From: Agrobacterium tumefaciens str. B6
Lineage (GTDB): Bacteria > Pseudomonadota > Alphaproteobacteria > Rhizobiales > Rhizobiaceae
NCBI RefSeq assembly: GCF_001541315.1
Contig: NZ_LMVK01000010.1
Span: 61,030 to 125,029, forward strand
Direction: 5' to 3'
Length of the DNA: 64,000 nt
The notes beneath the pieces are model-generated. The model saw only the letters and a program-made list of their open reading frames with translations, searched no databases and had not been told where the DNA came from. Shown here piece after piece: positions 63,429 to 64,000 of this stretch. How positions within the stretch are numbered: the first letter of the stretch is position 1; each line of letters opens with the position of its first letter. Position numbers and translations under genes: made by a program.

Positions 63429-64000
63429 CTACACGGGTGAAAACTGCGCTTCGCGGGCGTGGCCGGAGGCGGATTTGGCGAGAGAGGACAAGTGCTGGAC
63501 CAGCTGACGGCAATCGTCGCGGTCGGTCAGCCATTGTTTCCTGTCTGTTGTCGAGAGGGTGTTGAAGGCGTCCGCATAGATTTGCGGGGTCATCTCCGCA
63601 AACAGGGCGGCAAGATCGTCAGCGTCGGCATTTTGCAGGACAAAGCCGATACCGCGCTTTTCGATGAAACGCGCAGTTTCCGTGCCGGCTAGTGCAATCG
63701 GCAGGGTGCCATAAAGGCAGCCCTCATAAAGCCGGTTGGGCAGAAGCCAGCTCGAATTCTGGCCTTCCTCGAAAAAGTCGATCGCCCAGGTGAACTGCAC
63801 CTCGTTATAGATGGCGGCGAGGTCTTCGGGGTTCTTGTAAGGCCCGTGGAAATGCACATGCGGGGCGGCGGCTACGAAACCGTCGAAATCTGAAAACTCC
63901 GAATAGGCCGGCCGGCCGCGCAGGATGATTTCGACCCTGCCTTCCATGCGTCCGGCAAATTCGGCAAGGATTTCAAGTGATTTGCGGCAGCGAAGCGCGC
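63429..64000 (-). CDS. exoL: ExoL, succinoglycan beta-1,4-glucosyltransferase (5' end missing)
   Basis: The frame is open to the right edge (codons from 63998, without a start), so the N-terminus lies outside. About 190 residues are visible, including PHVHFHGPYKNPEDLAAIYNEVQFTWAIDFFEEGQNSSWLLPNRLYEGCLYGTLPIALAGTETARFIEKRGIGFVL, the C-terminal half of a GT4-like fold. The ATG at 63947 is internal. Position before exoA in the conserved exo order supports ExoL, which adds the second glucose. Confidence 0.85.
   Translation of the reverse strand, partial: ALRCRKSLEILAEFAGRMEGRVEIILRGRPAYSEFSDFDGFVAAAPHVHFHGPYKNPEDLAAIYNEVQFTWAIDFFEEGQNSSWLLPNRLYEGCLYGTLPIALAGTETARFIEKRGIGFVLQNADADDLAALFAEMTPQIYADAFNTLSTTDRKQWLTDRDDCRQLVQHLSSLAKSASGHAREAQFSPV

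Noticed and set aside
1..64000. CRISPR array, insertion sequence, integrase or prophage
   Set aside because: No regularly spaced repeats, transposase or integrase motifs were seen; the single spike-base homologue is isolated.

Overview
The window looks like chromosomal DNA of a Rhizobiaceae bacterium, most probably the Agrobacterium tumefaciens/fabrum group. Four things point there: a bioBFDAZ operon ending in the alphaproteobacterial gene bioZ together with a BioR-type box; a succinoglycan cluster in the rhizobial order exoL-A-M-O-N-P; a RIME-like intergenic palindrome; and an RHE_PE00001-family gene. From memory, this combination fits the Agrobacterium linear chromosome, but I ran no search. 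Coding density is high and GC-rich. I saw no insertion sequence, integrase, phage cluster or CRISPR array.

Layout. 1-4402 (minus): a copper-handling operon of a His/Met-rich secreted protein, a small lipoprotein, a TolC-family lipoprotein, a Tat multicopper oxidase, a cupredoxin and a CusF-like protein cut by the left edge. 4502-6964 (minus): an unrecognised protein, an AraC-family regulator that probably starts at ACG, and a GNAT acetyltransferase. 7148-12345 (plus): the biotin operon, its frames overlapping, with a perfect BioR-type box inside bioB. Then come tRNA-Gln(CUG), an Lrp regulator divergent from arginase and ornithine cyclodeaminase, a DMT transporter, the RIME-like repeat, an inositol dehydrogenase, an adenylyl cyclase, a small HTH protein, an RHE_PE00001-family gene and a KgtP-like transporter.

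22506-26249 (minus): eptA, response regulator and sensor kinase in the same order as enterobacterial pmrCAB. A solitary homologue of the gene-transfer-agent head-spike base protein follows. 26936-33904: a LysR regulator divergent from a hydroxamate-type siderophore uptake operon (receptor, binding protein, fused permease, ATPase). 34152-35769: a DUF992 protein, cytochrome c and RecX. 35842-41258 (minus): a ribose-type sugar ABC transporter with an SMP-30 lactonase. It is divergent from a GAF kinase and LuxR-type regulator pair (41563-43522) that may control it.

43526-49457: topoisomerase IB, a PQQ-type sugar dehydrogenase, a conserved 61-residue protein, RsmJ, an RluA-family pseudouridine synthase, an IMPACT-family protein and a BaiN-like flavoprotein. 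49449-52607 (minus): a glycine-betaine/proline-type ABC transporter. Next are a three-PAS hybrid histidine kinase with two receiver domains and a GhrA-type reductase. 57048 to the right edge (minus): succinoglycan genes exoP, exoN, exoO, exoM, exoA and the 3' part of exoL. These build and polymerise the glucose part of the repeat unit. Promoters and most regulatory sites below were read by eye and are weaker than the gene calls.
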